A stretch of DNA of 64,000 bases from Vibrio zhanjiangensis (GTDB taxonomy: Bacteria > Pseudomonadota > Gammaproteobacteria > Enterobacterales > Vibrionaceae): assembly GCF_030161235.1 (NCBI RefSeq), contig NZ_BSPW01000061.1, positions 1 to 64,000 on the forward strand, given 5' to 3'. The position numbers were made by a program, and so were the translations under genes. The stretch's first letter is position 1, and each line of letters starts with the position of its first letter. Under the pieces are notes generated by a model. It saw only the letters and a program-made list of their open reading frames with translations, had not been told where the DNA came from and made no database searches. Below, in pieces: positions 50,364 to 60,567 of this stretch.

Positions 50364-52268
50364 TTAGCTGGTGATATCTAGCTGATTATCTTGAGTGGCT
50401 GGCATATGTTCACGCAATATCTTTTCTACAATCTCGATATGGACAGGCTTTGAGATAAAGTCGTTCATTCCCGCATCAAAACACAGTTGTTTGTCTTCTT
50501 CAAGCACGTTGGCCGTGACCGCAATGATTGGTACCTCTCTCCCCCAATTGGAGAGTTGCCGAATATGTTTGGTGGCGGTGAGTCCGTCCATTACTGGCAT
50601 ATGGCAGTCCATAAATACGATTTGGTAATCATGCTTCTTAAACAGCTCTAGTGCGATTTGGCCATTTTCAGCCACATCACAGGTGAGGTTTAGGCGTTTA
50701 AGAATTTGTGTCATAACAACTTGGTTGACCGAGTTGTCTTCAACGACGAGAGCTTGGGCGTTTGAGGTGTTGGTTTTTGGCTTTTCGTTATCGTTGGATT
50801 TTGCTAATACACGCAATTTGGATTGTTTATCTGACTCGCTTTGTGAGGCGACAACTTTAAGACTATTGGTTTGACAAGCGAGAGGCAGCTCTACCGAGAA
50901 ACGACTCCCCAATCCAACCTCACTAGAAACTTGAATCTTACCACCCATAAGTTCGGTTAGCTCTTTAGAAATGGCGAGTCCAAGACCGGTACCACCATAT
51001 TCGCGGGTCGTGCTGCCATCGGCTTGATGGAATTTATCAAAAATAATGTCCAGCTTCTCAGAATCGATACCAATACCAGTGTCGCTGACCGCAATTTTTA
51101 AACAGGAGGATTGATAGCTGACGTGTATTCTGACAAATCCCACCTGAGTGAATTTAATCGCGTTAGTCACTAGATTACTAATAACTTGTTTTACGTGGAC
51201 GGGATCTCCAATAAGGGTATTGGGTACATTGGGCTCTATCTCCATCATCAATTGCAGATTCTTACTGCTGGCTTTCACTTCATTGATTCGATGAAGGTCA
51301 CTGATCAATTGATGGATATCAAAAGGTATGCTCTCAAGTTCCAGTCTTCCTGCTTCGATTTTTGAAATATCGAGAATGTCATTAATAATGGTTAGCATAT
51401 CCTCAGACGATTGCTGAATCATTCTTAGGTATTTCAACTGAGAGTCATTCAGGTCAAGATCTTCCATTAGCGTGGCGATGCCAATAATGCCGTTCATTGG
51501 TGTGCGTATTTCATGACTCATATTAGCCAAGAATTCACTTTTACGACGATTCGCGGTTTCGGCGTCTTCTTTGGCACTTTTTAGTTCTTCATGATAAGCA
51601 TCCAGTCGAGCACTCGACTCATTAAAGTTGTCAGCTAAACGGGAAATTTCATCTTTGAACATGCGTGGATAAAGCCTAACACTCTGAAGCGCATGATCTT
51701 TTTTTACACTTGCTATCGCTTCTGTTATCATACTGATAGGTTTGACGATAACCACCCATATAAAACTGAGCAGTGCGACCAAGAGCAAGACAATACGAAC
51801 CACCTCAGCAGCAAAAATATGGAAAAATTGCACCCATAGATCACTATAAATGGGGGTTAAGTCGGATTGGATAACGAGTCGGCCCAGCGAGTAGCTCTTA
51901 TCGCCGATCTCGTAGTCTAAGAGCCATGTGACCGTGATAGCGTCATGCGATTTTTGACCTTTCTCTATGATCGACTCACTACCACTATAAAGATGGACGT
52001 AATCTACTTTAGGTAAGTTGATTAACCCTTCTAGCTGAGCGTTAAGTAGAGATCGATCTTCTACCCATAGGCTAGTTCGAATACTGGCGAGTTGGCTGGT
52101 TTTGAGGTTGTCGAGTGTCTGGTGCAGGTTATCAATATCCCTCTGCAGCTGTTGATATAGGTTATAACCCGTGCCTGCCAAAGCAAGTAATACGCTAAAA
52201 AAAGCGACGGCGTACACGAGTTGTTTACTAATACTTAGGTATCGACGTTCTTTATTCAAAATGTGCAA
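50364..52268 (-). CDS. Hybrid sensor histidine kinase
   Basis: A 634-residue protein with two membrane helices (about 15-35 and 150-172) around a periplasmic domain of about 115 residues, a HAMP region, HisKA ([16 protein letters not shown]), HATPase ([25 protein letters not shown]) and a C-terminal receiver with Asp in [13 protein letters not shown]. No HPt domain is fused, so a separate one must complete the relay. It starts at TTG, with AGAG at fitting spacing; no ATG is near. It is divergent from a periplasmic binding-protein gene. Confidence 0.92.
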   Translation of the reverse strand: MHILNKERRYLSISKQLVYAVAFFSVLLALAGTGYNLYQQLQRDIDNLHQTLDNLKTSQLASIRTSLWVEDRSLLNAQLEGLINLPKVDYVHLYSGSESIIEKGQKSHDAITVTWLLDYEIGDKSYSLGRLVIQSDLTPIYSDLWVQFFHIFAAEVVRIVLLLVALLSFIWVVIVKPISMITEAIASVKKDHALQSVRLYPRMFKDEISRLADNFNESSARLDAYHEELKSAKEDAETANRRKSEFLANMSHEIRTPMNGIIGIATLMEDLDLNDSQLKYLRMIQQSSEDMLTIINDILDISKIEAGRLELESIPFDIHQLISDLHRINEVKASSKNLQLMMEIEPNVPNTLIGDPVHVKQVISNLVTNAIKFTQVGFVRIHVSYQSSCLKIAVSDTGIGIDSEKLDIIFDKFHQADGSTTREYGGTGLGLAISKELTELMGGKIQVSSEVGLGSRFSVELPLACQTNSLKVVASQSESDKQSKLRVLAKSNDNEKPKTNTSNAQALVVEDNSVNQVVMTQILKRLNLTCDVAENGQIALELFKKHDYQIVFMDCHMPVMDGLTATKHIRQLSNWGREVPIIAVTANVLEEDKQLCFDAGMNDFISKPVHIEIVEKILREHMPATQDNQLDITS

Positions 52269-52339
52269 CTACACTCTTATATAATGTTCGCTAATGTAAA
52301 TATAGTTTCAATTATTCAATAATAAAATGGGGATCGAAA

Positions 52340-53098
52340 ATGAACTGGAAACGCCACCTATTATCAGCTGCATTCTTGATGCTGAACACATCTTTGGCTA
52401 ACGCAAACAAGGTTGATTATTATGTGATTGCAGACCAAGCCAGACCATTTCAGATTGAAACCAAAGGGACTGACCATTCTGGCATAGTGACGGACATCGT
52501 TAAAGAAGTGTTCAAAGATAGTGAGCACAAACTCAATTATCATACCTATCCTTTCAACCGGATGATATCCATTCTGTCTTCTCAAGATAAGGGTAATTGG
52601 ATCACATATGGTAGCCCGAATTGGGGGAAAGTTCAGTCGGAAAACTTATCCGATGAGCCTATTTATACGGTCAGGCACAATCTATTGTTTAGCAGTAAAA
52701 AGCCCATCGATTATACCAATGCGTCAGATTTGAATGGCAAAGTAGTCGTGTTACTTATGAGTTTTGATTACCCTGAACTCCAACCTTATTTTGCCAGTGG
52801 TAAAGTGCAAGAGATGAGAGTTAAGAATTATCAGTCAGCCTTTAGGGTGGTTGATCGTCATCCAGGTGAAATGGTGTTTGTTGAGATGGGGTCGAGGATC
52901 ACTTACAACCAAAATCAACTTAATCTCGACAAACAGCTTTATGGTCAACATACATTTAGTGATGTGATACCTGATTATTCGGTATACCTTGCTATGTCGC
53001 CCAATATGGATAAAGAGATTCAAGACTATATTAATCAGCGCTTAAAAGTACTGAAAAAGCAAGGCAAGATAGAAGAAATCATCAAAAAATACATATAG
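52340..53098 (+). CDS. Periplasmic solute-binding protein, SBP family 3 type
   Basis: A 252-residue protein with a signal peptide (cut after NANA) and the PBPb fold of polar amino acid binding proteins (IVTDIVKEVFKDSE, YTFNRMISIL-like segment, SDLNGKVVVLLMS). No ABC permease or ATPase lies near it. It is divergent from the hybrid kinase by 71 bases, so it may present a ligand to the kinase. Ligand unknown. Confidence 0.82.
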   Translation: MNWKRHLLSAAFLMLNTSLANANKVDYYVIADQARPFQIETKGTDHSGIVTDIVKEVFKDSEHKLNYHTYPFNRMISILSSQDKGNWITYGSPNWGKVQSENLSDEPIYTVRHNLLFSSKKPIDYTNASDLNGKVVVLLMSFDYPELQPYFASGKVQEMRVKNYQSAFRVVDRHPGEMVFVEMGSRITYNQNQLNLDKQLYGQHTFSDVIPDYSVYLAMSPNMDKEIQDYINQRLKVLKKQGKIEEIIKKYI

Positions 53099-53146
53099 TT
53101 ACTATGTCGATGCCATTGGCGTTCTAAGGATGTAGAGAATTAATTT

Positions 53147-53177
53147 AACGGGAATAACGCCAGTTATTCCCGTTTTT
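53147..53177. terminator. Terminator between binding protein and RibX-RibA genes
   Basis: AACGGGAATAAC (53147-53158) pairs perfectly with GTTATTCCCGTT (53163-53174), followed by Ts. It serves the plus-strand gene and sits just past the minus-strand gene. Confidence 0.9.
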
Positions 53178-53182
53178 GATGA

Positions 53183-54238
53183 TTATTGTTTTATAAACTG
53201 TTGGTCGAATAGGTGACCAAGTTTGTCAGCCTTAGTCTGCAAGTAAAACTGATTGTCGGTATTGCATCCTTCTTGAAGCGCAACGCGCTGTTGAATCTGG
53301 ATGTGAGCTTGCTCTAGTGCTTTGACTTTTTGAGGGTTATTCGTCATTAGTCGCACTTTATCGATGCCAAGATAAGCAAGTATACCGCGGCAAAAGCGAT
53401 AATCCCGCATATCTGCCGCAAAGCCGAGACGTTCATTTGCCTCAACGGTATCAGCCCCTTCGTCTTGTAGATGGTACGCTCTGATTTTGTTCAATAAGCC
53501 GATTCCGCGACCTTCTTGGCGTAAATAGAGCAGCACCCCAGCGCCCTCGTGGACAATATTTTGTAACGCTCTGCTGAGTTGGAAACCACAATCACAGCGA
53601 GTGCTAAAAAGTGCGTCACCAGTTAAGCACTCAGAATGAAGACGAACTAATGGTGCACCGACAGAACTGATATCACCATAGACCAGAGCAAGGTGCTCTT
53701 TTCCTGTTTCATGTTCGATAAAACCATACATTTCAAAGGTTCCCCACCTTGTTGGTAGCTTCGCTTTATCGACAAACTGAATAAGATTGTATGGCTCTGA
53801 GCGTGTTAACTTTTCTCTAATGGCCATGAGAATTTTGCCAAGTTGATTTTCTCCTTGGCCGTTACCGCCATCTCCCCAAAAGTTATCTTTATGTGAGTGT
53901 TCGGTAATCTCCACGTCGCCCGTTTCAATGAGCTGGAAGGCTAAAGAAGGGTTTTGCTTAAACTTTTCTTCAACAACAAAGCGCATAATATCGAGACGAA
54001 CCTTTTGCCAATCTTCTCTAACGTTTTGGCTGTATTGGCGACTCAAAGAGAAAGCAACGTCCGGTGAGTCGCAATGCTGTATTTTTTTGATGATCTCACT
54101 ATCAGTAAACTTTTGAGCTTGATAATAATGTTCGCTAGTTTTCCATAACTCGCCGTGGATGCGAATCGGCGCATAAAAAAAATTGGAGAGAAACCCGTAG
54201 GCATCACTAGGCTCATAAAAGTGAATGTGGCTATTCAT
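53183..54238 (-). CDS. RibX-RibA fusion: N-glycosidase plus GTP cyclohydrolase II
   Basis: A 351-residue two-domain protein. Residues about 1-150 are a YbiA/NADAR (COG3236) domain ([44 protein letters not shown]). Residues about 155-351 are GTP cyclohydrolase II with zinc cysteines in [18 protein letters not shown] and [10 protein letters not shown]. The same fusion is known in Vibrio vulnificus, where the glycosidase destroys the first, reactive riboflavin intermediates made by RibA. ATG at 54238 has AGGAG six bases upstream; a start five codons earlier is less good. Confidence 0.95.
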   Translation of the reverse strand: MNSHIHFYEPSDAYGFLSNFFYAPIRIHGELWKTSEHYYQAQKFTDSEIIKKIQHCDSPDVAFSLSRQYSQNVREDWQKVRLDIMRFVVEEKFKQNPSLAFQLIETGDVEITEHSHKDNFWGDGGNGQGENQLGKILMAIREKLTRSEPYNLIQFVDKAKLPTRWGTFEMYGFIEHETGKEHLALVYGDISSVGAPLVRLHSECLTGDALFSTRCDCGFQLSRALQNIVHEGAGVLLYLRQEGRGIGLLNKIRAYHLQDEGADTVEANERLGFAADMRDYRFCRGILAYLGIDKVRLMTNNPQKVKALEQAHIQIQQRVALQEGCNTDNQFYLQTKADKLGHLFDQQFIKQ

Positions 54239-55120
54239 GTAGGCTCCTGACATTGTCTAGTTATAGTTGTGTCTTGTTTCATACAAGATCGTAGTTGAAG
54301 TTATCAATATGACAAATTTGTAACTATGTGTAGCGCTTTAGTGCAAGGTGTGGACTGGGGTTCTGTGCCGAACTCAATAAAATATATGAATTATGTATCC
54401 ATCTTGGCAATATTAATATTTAAGTTAATGATATTGAATGGTTTAAGAAATTTTTTTCGGAGTAATAACTTAGGTGAAATAATCCAGACTTCTTCTAGAG
54501 CTGACCATTGAAGAAAAGTAAAGGTTTTTGTATCGCGTTATCAGGAGTTTAGACAGATAAATTAACTTTTTTGTTTAGACTTAATTTTAGTCAATAGCTG
54601 CAAATTAAGTTGTCCACAGTAATAGTTGCCTATTGCAAAGAAGGTTGGATAAGTTCACCGCATAGACCTGCTAAAAGCGTTACTGAGTCGTAAGATAAGT
54701 CATAAAAGGCGTTGGTATTATGAGAGCTTGGATTTTTATATTTATGAGAATGTTATCTATTCAAATCATTTTCACTGTGAATATCTAATTTAAGTTAATG
54801 AGATATTTCATTTTATATAACATGAAAATTTGTGAAAATCTGAATTATCCTTACCGAATTTTTGAAGTTACCTATTTTTTTCAAAAATTTATTAAATAGA
54901 ATTTTATCACTTCTCATCTCATTGAATGTGACATTAAATAAATAGTATCTCGTTCACCTCTTTTTATTGATGGGGGAAGATAAATATTTTTTCCAAACTT
55001 ATTTATCTTCATAAATTAACATCGTGCATTCATGTAGGCGTTAACTTTTTGAATGATATATATAAAAAATGATTTTTATTTAATTTGTATAAAAACAAAG
55101 AGTTATATGAGGATTACGTT
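54239..55120. other. AT-rich 880-base region upstream of chitinase
   Basis: No credible gene is present. TTCACTGTGAA at 54771-54781 is a small perfect symmetry, and an 11-base inverted repeat lies at 54976-55010. The length and the position before a chitinase suggest complex control. Confidence 0.45.
54976..55010 (+). promoter_or_regulatory. 11-base inverted repeat in chitinase leader
   Basis: GAAGATAAATA (54976-54986) and TATTTATCTTC (55000-55010) are exact reverse complements, about 110 bases before the start codon. It may be an operator or, if transcribed, a leader hairpin. Confidence 0.4.
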
Positions 55121-57307
55121 TTGTCTCAAGTGATTAGAAAATCAAACATAGCGTTGAATTTCAGCGCAATTCTAAAGACTGGCGTCGTTCCAGTATTATA
55201 CCTAATGTCTTCCCCCCTCCATGCGGCAGATGGAGAAGCTCTGACGCAATTGCCTTTGAGTCAAGTGCTTGCAGATGAACAAGAAATTATTGCTCAACAA
55301 CCAGAGTCGTACCAATTGGTCATGGATTCGATCCAAACTCGTGATAATGAAGTTGTGGAAGCCATTTTACCAAACCGTACCAGTAACCCTGAAAATGTTA
55401 AGCGTATTGAAGCAATACTATCGGAACAAGATTGGAATTATTTATTTGCTGAACGCGATTCAGCCTACACTTATCTGAATTTTCTAAAAGCAGCAGGAAA
55501 GTATCCAGCATTGTGTGGCACATATACTGACGGCCGTAATTCAGATGCGATTTGTCGTAAGACACTGGCCACTATGTTCGCTCACTTTACCCAAGAAACG
55601 GGTGGGCATAACTCCCACAGCGAGATCCCTGAGTGGAGACAAGGCTTAGTTTATGTGAGAGAGATGGGGATGTCAGAGCAAACTTCAGGTGCTTATGGCG
55701 TGTGTGATACGACTATCTGGCAAGGGCAAGCTTATCCCTGTGGAACTAATCCTGACGGTACTTTTAAGAGCTACTTTGGGCGAGGTTCTAAGCAGCTAAG
55801 TTACAACTACAACTATGGTCCATTCTCTCAATCAATTTATGGTAACGTTGAAAAACTGCTAAATGAACCTGAGCTAGTGGCTGATACTTGGTTAAACCTT
55901 GCTAGCGCAGTATTTTTCTACTTATATCCTCAACCACCGAAACCAAGTATGTTGCACGTTATCGATGGTACTTGGCAACCAAATGACAAAGACCGAGCGA
56001 ATGGTTTGGTACCTGGTTTTGGCGTAACTACGCAAATTATTAATGGTGGTGTGGAGTGCGGTGGTTCCGCAGAGCATGCTCAGTCGCAAAATCGTATCAA
56101 CTACTATCACGAGTTTGCAAATTATCTTGATGTTGAAATTGCACCTGATGAAGTGCTTGGTTGTAAAGGTATGAAGCAGTTTGATGCTTCTGGTGCTGGT
56201 GCGCTTAATATCTACTGGGAACAAGATTGGGGCTGGGATGCAAACACGTCAGATGGTCGTGTATATAAATGTCAGCTGGTGGCTTACCAAGGTCCATATT
56301 CTTCATTTATTGCAGGAGATTACACCAAATGTGTGGAAGATAAGTTTGGTGTTGAGGTATACGATGACTTAGGAGGTAATTTGCCACCAACAGCTAATGC
56401 TGGCGCTGATCAAACGGTTGATGCGACAGAACCTGCACAAGTACAGTTGTCTGCCAATGCTTCAAGCGATGACCACGAAATTGTTAGTTACCAATGGCGT
56501 CAAAGCGACAGTACTGGTACTGGTCTATATATTGCTTCACCGAATGCAGTCAATACATTGGTAACGGTACCTGCAATATCAAAAGACACTGTCTTTACAC
56601 TTGAATTGACAGTGGCTGATGCAGAAGGTGCAACGGCCAAAGATAGCGTAAACATCATTGCTAAAGTTCAGTCAGGTAACCAGCCGCCAGTAGTGACATT
56701 AAACGCTCCGCAAGAGGTTAATGAGGGGCAGGCTAATGTTAGAGTTAATGCAACCATTACTGATAGCGATGATCAAGAGTTCAACCTAGAGTGGAGCTTG
56801 TCGAATGATGTAGAATTTACGACAGCGTTAGACGGACGTTCAATTGAGTTTACTGCCCCTGAGGTTGAACATAACAAAAGTCTAACCGCAACGCTGAAGG
56901 TTATTGACGGTGGACAAAATGAGGTTTCGGCTTCAACTACCATGCTTGTTGTTGATGTAAACAGTGGTGGTGGTGAAGGTAGCTGCTCAGCGACCGATCC
57001 TAATGCTTCGCAGTACCCTGCCTATAACTCAGGTACTGTATATACTGACGCTAGCAATCCTGTTTCTCATCTTGGATTGGTATACAAAGCTAAGTGGTGG
57101 GTGCAAGGTAGTGAGCCTTCACCATCGAATGAAGCATGGGCCCTGCTGAGTGAGGTAGAATTACCTTGGGATGCCAATATAGCGTATGATGGTGGTGACC
57201 AAGTTAACCATGGTGATTCTCGCTGGGAAGCCAAATGGTGGACAAAAGGTGATTTGCCAGGCCAAGCGGGTGTTTGGGCTAAGGTAGGACCTTCAAGCTG
57301 TCAGTAA
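55121..57307 (+). CDS. Secreted GH19 chitinase with PKD-like and CBM5/12 modules
   Basis: A 728-residue protein. A signal region (cut after LHAAD region, about 38) leads to a GH19 domain (about 80-410) with Glu159 in FTQETGGH and Glu168 in SEIPEW, nine residues apart as in Streptomyces ChiC, plus GRGSKQLSYNYNYG. PKD-like domains begin near 421 (PPTANAGADQTV) and 520 (PPVVTLNAPQEV). Two ChiC-type chitin-binding modules (AKWWVQGSEPS, AKWWTKGDLPG) close it. GAGG lies eight bases before TTG at 55121, the chosen start; another in-frame TTG is at 55085. Confidence 0.94.
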   Translation: MSQVIRKSNIALNFSAILKTGVVPVLYLMSSPLHAADGEALTQLPLSQVLADEQEIIAQQPESYQLVMDSIQTRDNEVVEAILPNRTSNPENVKRIEAILSEQDWNYLFAERDSAYTYLNFLKAAGKYPALCGTYTDGRNSDAICRKTLATMFAHFTQETGGHNSHSEIPEWRQGLVYVREMGMSEQTSGAYGVCDTTIWQGQAYPCGTNPDGTFKSYFGRGSKQLSYNYNYGPFSQSIYGNVEKLLNEPELVADTWLNLASAVFFYLYPQPPKPSMLHVIDGTWQPNDKDRANGLVPGFGVTTQIINGGVECGGSAEHAQSQNRINYYHEFANYLDVEIAPDEVLGCKGMKQFDASGAGALNIYWEQDWGWDANTSDGRVYKCQLVAYQGPYSSFIAGDYTKCVEDKFGVEVYDDLGGNLPPTANAGADQTVDATEPAQVQLSANASSDDHEIVSYQWRQSDSTGTGLYIASPNAVNTLVTVPAISKDTVFTLELTVADAEGATAKDSVNIIAKVQSGNQPPVVTLNAPQEVNEGQANVRVNATITDSDDQEFNLEWSLSNDVEFTTALDGRSIEFTAPEVEHNKSLTATLKVIDGGQNEVSASTTMLVVDVNSGGGEGSCSATDPNASQYPAYNSGTVYTDASNPVSHLGLVYKAKWWVQGSEPSPSNEAWALLSEVELPWDANIAYDGGDQVNHGDSRWEAKWWTKGDLPGQAGVWAKVGPSSCQ

Positions 57308-57333
57308 AACGACACTCGATATCCTATTTAGAG

Positions 57334-57362
57334 CGGAAGGTGTTTATGCCTTCCGTTTTTTG
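57334..57362 (+). terminator. Chitinase terminator
   Basis: CGGAAGG pairs with CCTTCCG over an eight-base loop, then a T-run, 26 bases after the stop. Confidence 0.9.
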
Positions 57363-57423
57363 TTGTTATCAAGAGCTCAGATTATCGTGGTTTATAATGT
57401 CTCGATACATACGAGGGAAAAAT

Positions 57424-57984
57424 ATGTTTACATTACAAGTTGAACAGGGTCTAGAGCTGGCATTAGTTGAAGCGAATTTTGCTGCTTGCTACCTAGATAT
57501 TGTTTCGAAGCAGAGAGAGTATTTAAGCCAATGGTTATCTTGGCCTATCCATGCTGAAAACGAAGCGTTTTTCCTAAACTTTATCAAGCGTTCCTTACAT
57601 GATTATGCTGATGGAAAGTCTCTAGTATGTGCCATGTTTTATCAAGGCAAGCTGGTCGGTAATATCAGCTTTAATTCCATAGATAAAGATCTTGCTAAGG
57701 TAGAGATAGGTTATTGGTTAAGCCAAGACTATCAAGGAAGGGGCTTAGTCACCAAGTCAGTGTCTAGAATGATTGAGCTTGCGTTTCACGATTATGACGT
57801 GCAAAAAATCCAAATCTCAGCGGCGACCGACAACCAGCCAAGTCGGAATGTGTGCTCACGACTCGGGTTTACACTAGAAGGTGTCTTAACCAGAGCAGAA
57901 AATGTCAATGGTCGTATCCTTGACCATGCTGTGTATGGGTTAAGCCGAGAAGCTTGGAAAACACGCCTAGGGTTAAAGCAATAG
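57424..57984 (+). CDS. RimL-like GNAT acetyltransferase
   Basis: A 186-residue protein of the RimJ/RimL family: VGNISFNSIDKDLAKVEIGYWLSQDYQGRGLVTKSV contains strand 4 and the acetyl-CoA loop (QGRGLVT), and NQPSRNVCSRLGFTLEG closes the fold. Relatives acetylate ribosomal protein N-termini or small molecules. ATG at 57424 has GAGGG upstream; an earlier in-frame ATG at 57340 lies inside the chitinase terminator. Confidence 0.88.
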   Translation: MFTLQVEQGLELALVEANFAACYLDIVSKQREYLSQWLSWPIHAENEAFFLNFIKRSLHDYADGKSLVCAMFYQGKLVGNISFNSIDKDLAKVEIGYWLSQDYQGRGLVTKSVSRMIELAFHDYDVQKIQISAATDNQPSRNVCSRLGFTLEGVLTRAENVNGRILDHAVYGLSREAWKTRLGLKQ

Positions 57985-57985
57985 A

Positions 57986-58013
57986 AAGGCCAGATTGATC
58001 TGGCCTTGTTTTG
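57986..58013. terminator. Terminator between acetyltransferase and gor
   Basis: AAGGCCAG (57986-57993) pairs with CTGGCCTT (58000-58007), then TTTT-rich sequence, between convergent genes. Confidence 0.85.
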
Positions 58014-58042
58014 TATCAATGAGACGCCATTACTCTCTTTGA

Positions 58043-59398
58043 CTACCTCATGGTAACAAATTCTTCTGAGCCGGTTGGGTGGATGGCGACAACGGAATCA
58101 AAGTCTGCTTTGGTCGCACCCATTTTCATCGCGACGCCAAAGCCTTGAATCATTTCATCAACCGTATAACCGATGCCATGTAAGCCCACCACTTTTTCAT
58201 CATCGCCAGCACAAATGAGCTTCATTTTGCATGGTTGACGATGTTTAGTGACGGCGGTGTACATGGCGGTAAAGCCTGATGTGTACACCTTAATATTGTC
58301 TTTGCCGTATTTCTGCTGCGCTTCTTGAGTGGTAAGGCCTATGGTACCAATCGGTGGGTGGCTAAATACCACGGTAGGGACTAAGTCGTAATCCATTTTG
58401 GCATTAGGCTTGTTGTTAAATAGGCGCTCAGAAAGCTGTCTGCCGGCCTTAACCGCAACAGGGGTAAGCTCTATGCCGCCTTCCATAATATCGCCGACAC
58501 AATAGATACCTGCTACATTGGTTTGCTGATATTCATCGACCTTAATGTAACCTGCTTGATTGGTTTCAACTCCGGTGGCTGCAAGGTTAATCGCATCGGT
58601 GGCGGGATGACGGCCAATTGCCCAAATCAGAGTATCAACATTGTGTGTATTGCCATTTTCTAGGTGCAAGGTTAGGCTACCATCCGCTTCCTTAACCACT
58701 TCTTTAGGCACAGAATGAGTATGTAGCGTCGGTCCTTCAGCTTGCATGACCTCGACTAGAGTTTCTACGATCATGGGATCAAAGCTGCGCAGCGGTGACT
58801 CTTTGCGGCAGAAAAGGTGAGTTTCAGTGCCAAGAGCATGTAATACGCCCGCGATTTCAACCGCGATATAGCCAGCGCCAATAACCGCAACGCGCTTAGG
58901 TTGTTGGTTTAGCTCGAAGAAGCCGTTAGAGTCGATACCGTGCTCTGCTCCTGGGATGTTTGGAATAGTTGGGCGGCCGCCGACAGCAATAAGGATATGA
59001 TCCGCTGTGTAGTGTTCACCATTGACTTCTACGGTTTTTGCATCAACAAACTTGGCAAAACCTTTAATAACATTGACTTTGTTGTTACCTAGCACGCGAT
59101 CGTAAGACTCGTGAATTCGGCCAATGTAGGCTTGGCGGCTTTCAACGAGTTTACTCCAGTTAAAGCCTTTGACATCGACGTCAAAGCCATAATCTTCAGC
59201 ATAGAGGTTCATGGCTTCCGCGACTTGAGCACCATGCCACATCACTTTTTTGGGTACACAACCAACATTTACACATGTACCGCCGAGATCTTGAGCTTCA
59301 ATCAACGCAACGTTAGCGCCATACATAGCAGCACGGTTTGCTGATGCAATGCCACCACTCCCACCGCCGATACAGATATAATCAAAATGAGTCGCCAT
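58043..59398 (-). CDS. gor: Glutathione reductase
   Basis: A 451-residue flavoprotein disulfide reductase. FAD motif [18 protein letters not shown], redox cysteines in [18 protein letters not shown] motif [14 protein letters not shown], second FAD motif YCVGDI, and the dimer-interface histidine in [13 protein letters not shown]. It reduces glutathione disulfide with NADPH. GGAG precedes the ATG. The gor-rlmJ-prlC neighbourhood matches E. coli. Confidence 0.97.
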   Translation of the reverse strand: MATHFDYICIGGGSGGIASANRAAMYGANVALIEAQDLGGTCVNVGCVPKKVMWHGAQVAEAMNLYAEDYGFDVDVKGFNWSKLVESRQAYIGRIHESYDRVLGNNKVNVIKGFAKFVDAKTVEVNGEHYTADHILIAVGGRPTIPNIPGAEHGIDSNGFFELNQQPKRVAVIGAGYIAVEIAGVLHALGTETHLFCRKESPLRSFDPMIVETLVEVMQAEGPTLHTHSVPKEVVKEADGSLTLHLENGNTHNVDTLIWAIGRHPATDAINLAATGVETNQAGYIKVDEYQQTNVAGIYCVGDIMEGGIELTPVAVKAGRQLSERLFNNKPNAKMDYDLVPTVVFSHPPIGTIGLTTQEAQQKYGKDNIKVYTSGFTAMYTAVTKHRQPCKMKLICAGDDEKVVGLHGIGYTVDEMIQGFGVAMKMGATKADFDSVVAIHPTGSEEFVTMR

Positions 59399-59486
59399 TT
59401 ATTTCTCCAATTATTGCGAGTTGATATGCTCAGTGAAGCCTTTGATTCCACTTAGCCCCGCATTTCTTTATTATTTGTGATATGGA

Positions 59487-59514
59487 GGATAGATTGGACG
59501 AACTCAATCTATCC
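59487..59514. terminator. Hairpin between rlmJ and gor
   Basis: GGATAGATTG pairs with CAATCTATCC over eight bases. It could stop rlmJ transcription on the minus strand but lacks a T-run. Confidence 0.4.
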
Positions 59515-59566
59515 AGCTTAAATTTTCTTCTGCCATGCTAGTGGCAGCCAGATGTCTTGTCCAATG

Positions 59567-60406
59567 TTACTCAGGAACAATCCAATTTATTGTGTGATGA
59601 CCAGTGGCAGGAGCAATCGACTGCTGAAGAAACGGTAGGATGGCCTGCATTTGGCTCTCTAATTTCCAAGGTGGGTTGATCACTATCATTCCAGATGCTG
59701 TCATGCCATGCTGATTATTGTCAGCGGCCACGCCCAGTTCAATTTGTAATATCTTACGAATCTCTAGGCCTTGCAGCGCATCTATCATGTCGTCAATATC
59801 GCAGCGATTGACGACTGGATACCAGATGGCATAGATGCCTGTTGCCCAGCGTTTATAGCTTTGATGAATCGCTTGAACAACGTCGCGATATTCTTTCGCC
59901 AACTCATACGGCGGGTCGATAAGGACTAGGCCTCGGCGCTCTTGAGGTGGCAGGCTTGCCTTTAGTCGTTTAAAACCATCTTCTTTGTACAGGCTTACCT
60001 GACGGTCACGATGAAATTCTTGTTCAAGAAGTGGGTAATCACTTGGGTGCAGTTCGGTTAACACCATACGATCTTGTGCTCTAAGATGCGCACGAGCCAC
60101 CCGCGGAGAGCCGGGGTAATAACGTAAATTTCCGTTTTTGTTGAGAACCTTGATGGCATCTAGGTAGCTTTGTAGCTCTTGTGGCATATCTGTTTGTTGC
60201 CAAATTCGAGCGATACCATGTTTGTATTCACCCGTTTTTTCCGCCCATTCGTGGTTTAGGTCATAGCGCCCCACACCAGAATGAGTATCGTGATAAACAA
60301 AAGGTTTATCTTTTTGTTTGAGGGCATTGAGAATCAAGCTTTGAACGATATGTTTTAGGACATCGGCATGATTGCCCGCGTGAAAACTGTGGCGGTAACT
60401 TAGCAA
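59567..60406 (-). CDS. rlmJ: RlmJ, 23S rRNA A2030 N6-methyltransferase
   Basis: A 279-residue methyltransferase beginning LSYRHSFHAGNHADVLKH, as in E. coli RlmJ. The catalytic DPPY motif is seen in VLIDPPYE. It methylates A2030 of 23S rRNA. The start codon is TTG, supported by the match to the conserved N-terminus. It is divergent from prlC. Confidence 0.95.
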   Translation of the reverse strand: MLSYRHSFHAGNHADVLKHIVQSLILNALKQKDKPFVYHDTHSGVGRYDLNHEWAEKTGEYKHGIARIWQQTDMPQELQSYLDAIKVLNKNGNLRYYPGSPRVARAHLRAQDRMVLTELHPSDYPLLEQEFHRDRQVSLYKEDGFKRLKASLPPQERRGLVLIDPPYELAKEYRDVVQAIHQSYKRWATGIYAIWYPVVNRCDIDDMIDALQGLEIRKILQIELGVAADNNQHGMTASGMIVINPPWKLESQMQAILPFLQQSIAPATGHHTINWIVPE

Positions 60407-60567
60407 AATAACACTCTCTAGTGGGTAAAGGCTTGGGATATTTTAGTCTTGCTAGTATACGTCACTATTGAAAATTGCTGAACCTACCTATATTTACTAT
60501 TTTAGACTCAATCAGAACTTAGCAAGACAGAACCGTCAGTTCGCTTTTGCCAATAAAAGGAATACTT

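Noticed and set aside
54326..54511. 61-codon frame upstream of chitinase
   Set aside because: No ribosome site, no family resemblance, and composition like the surrounding AT-rich non-coding DNA.
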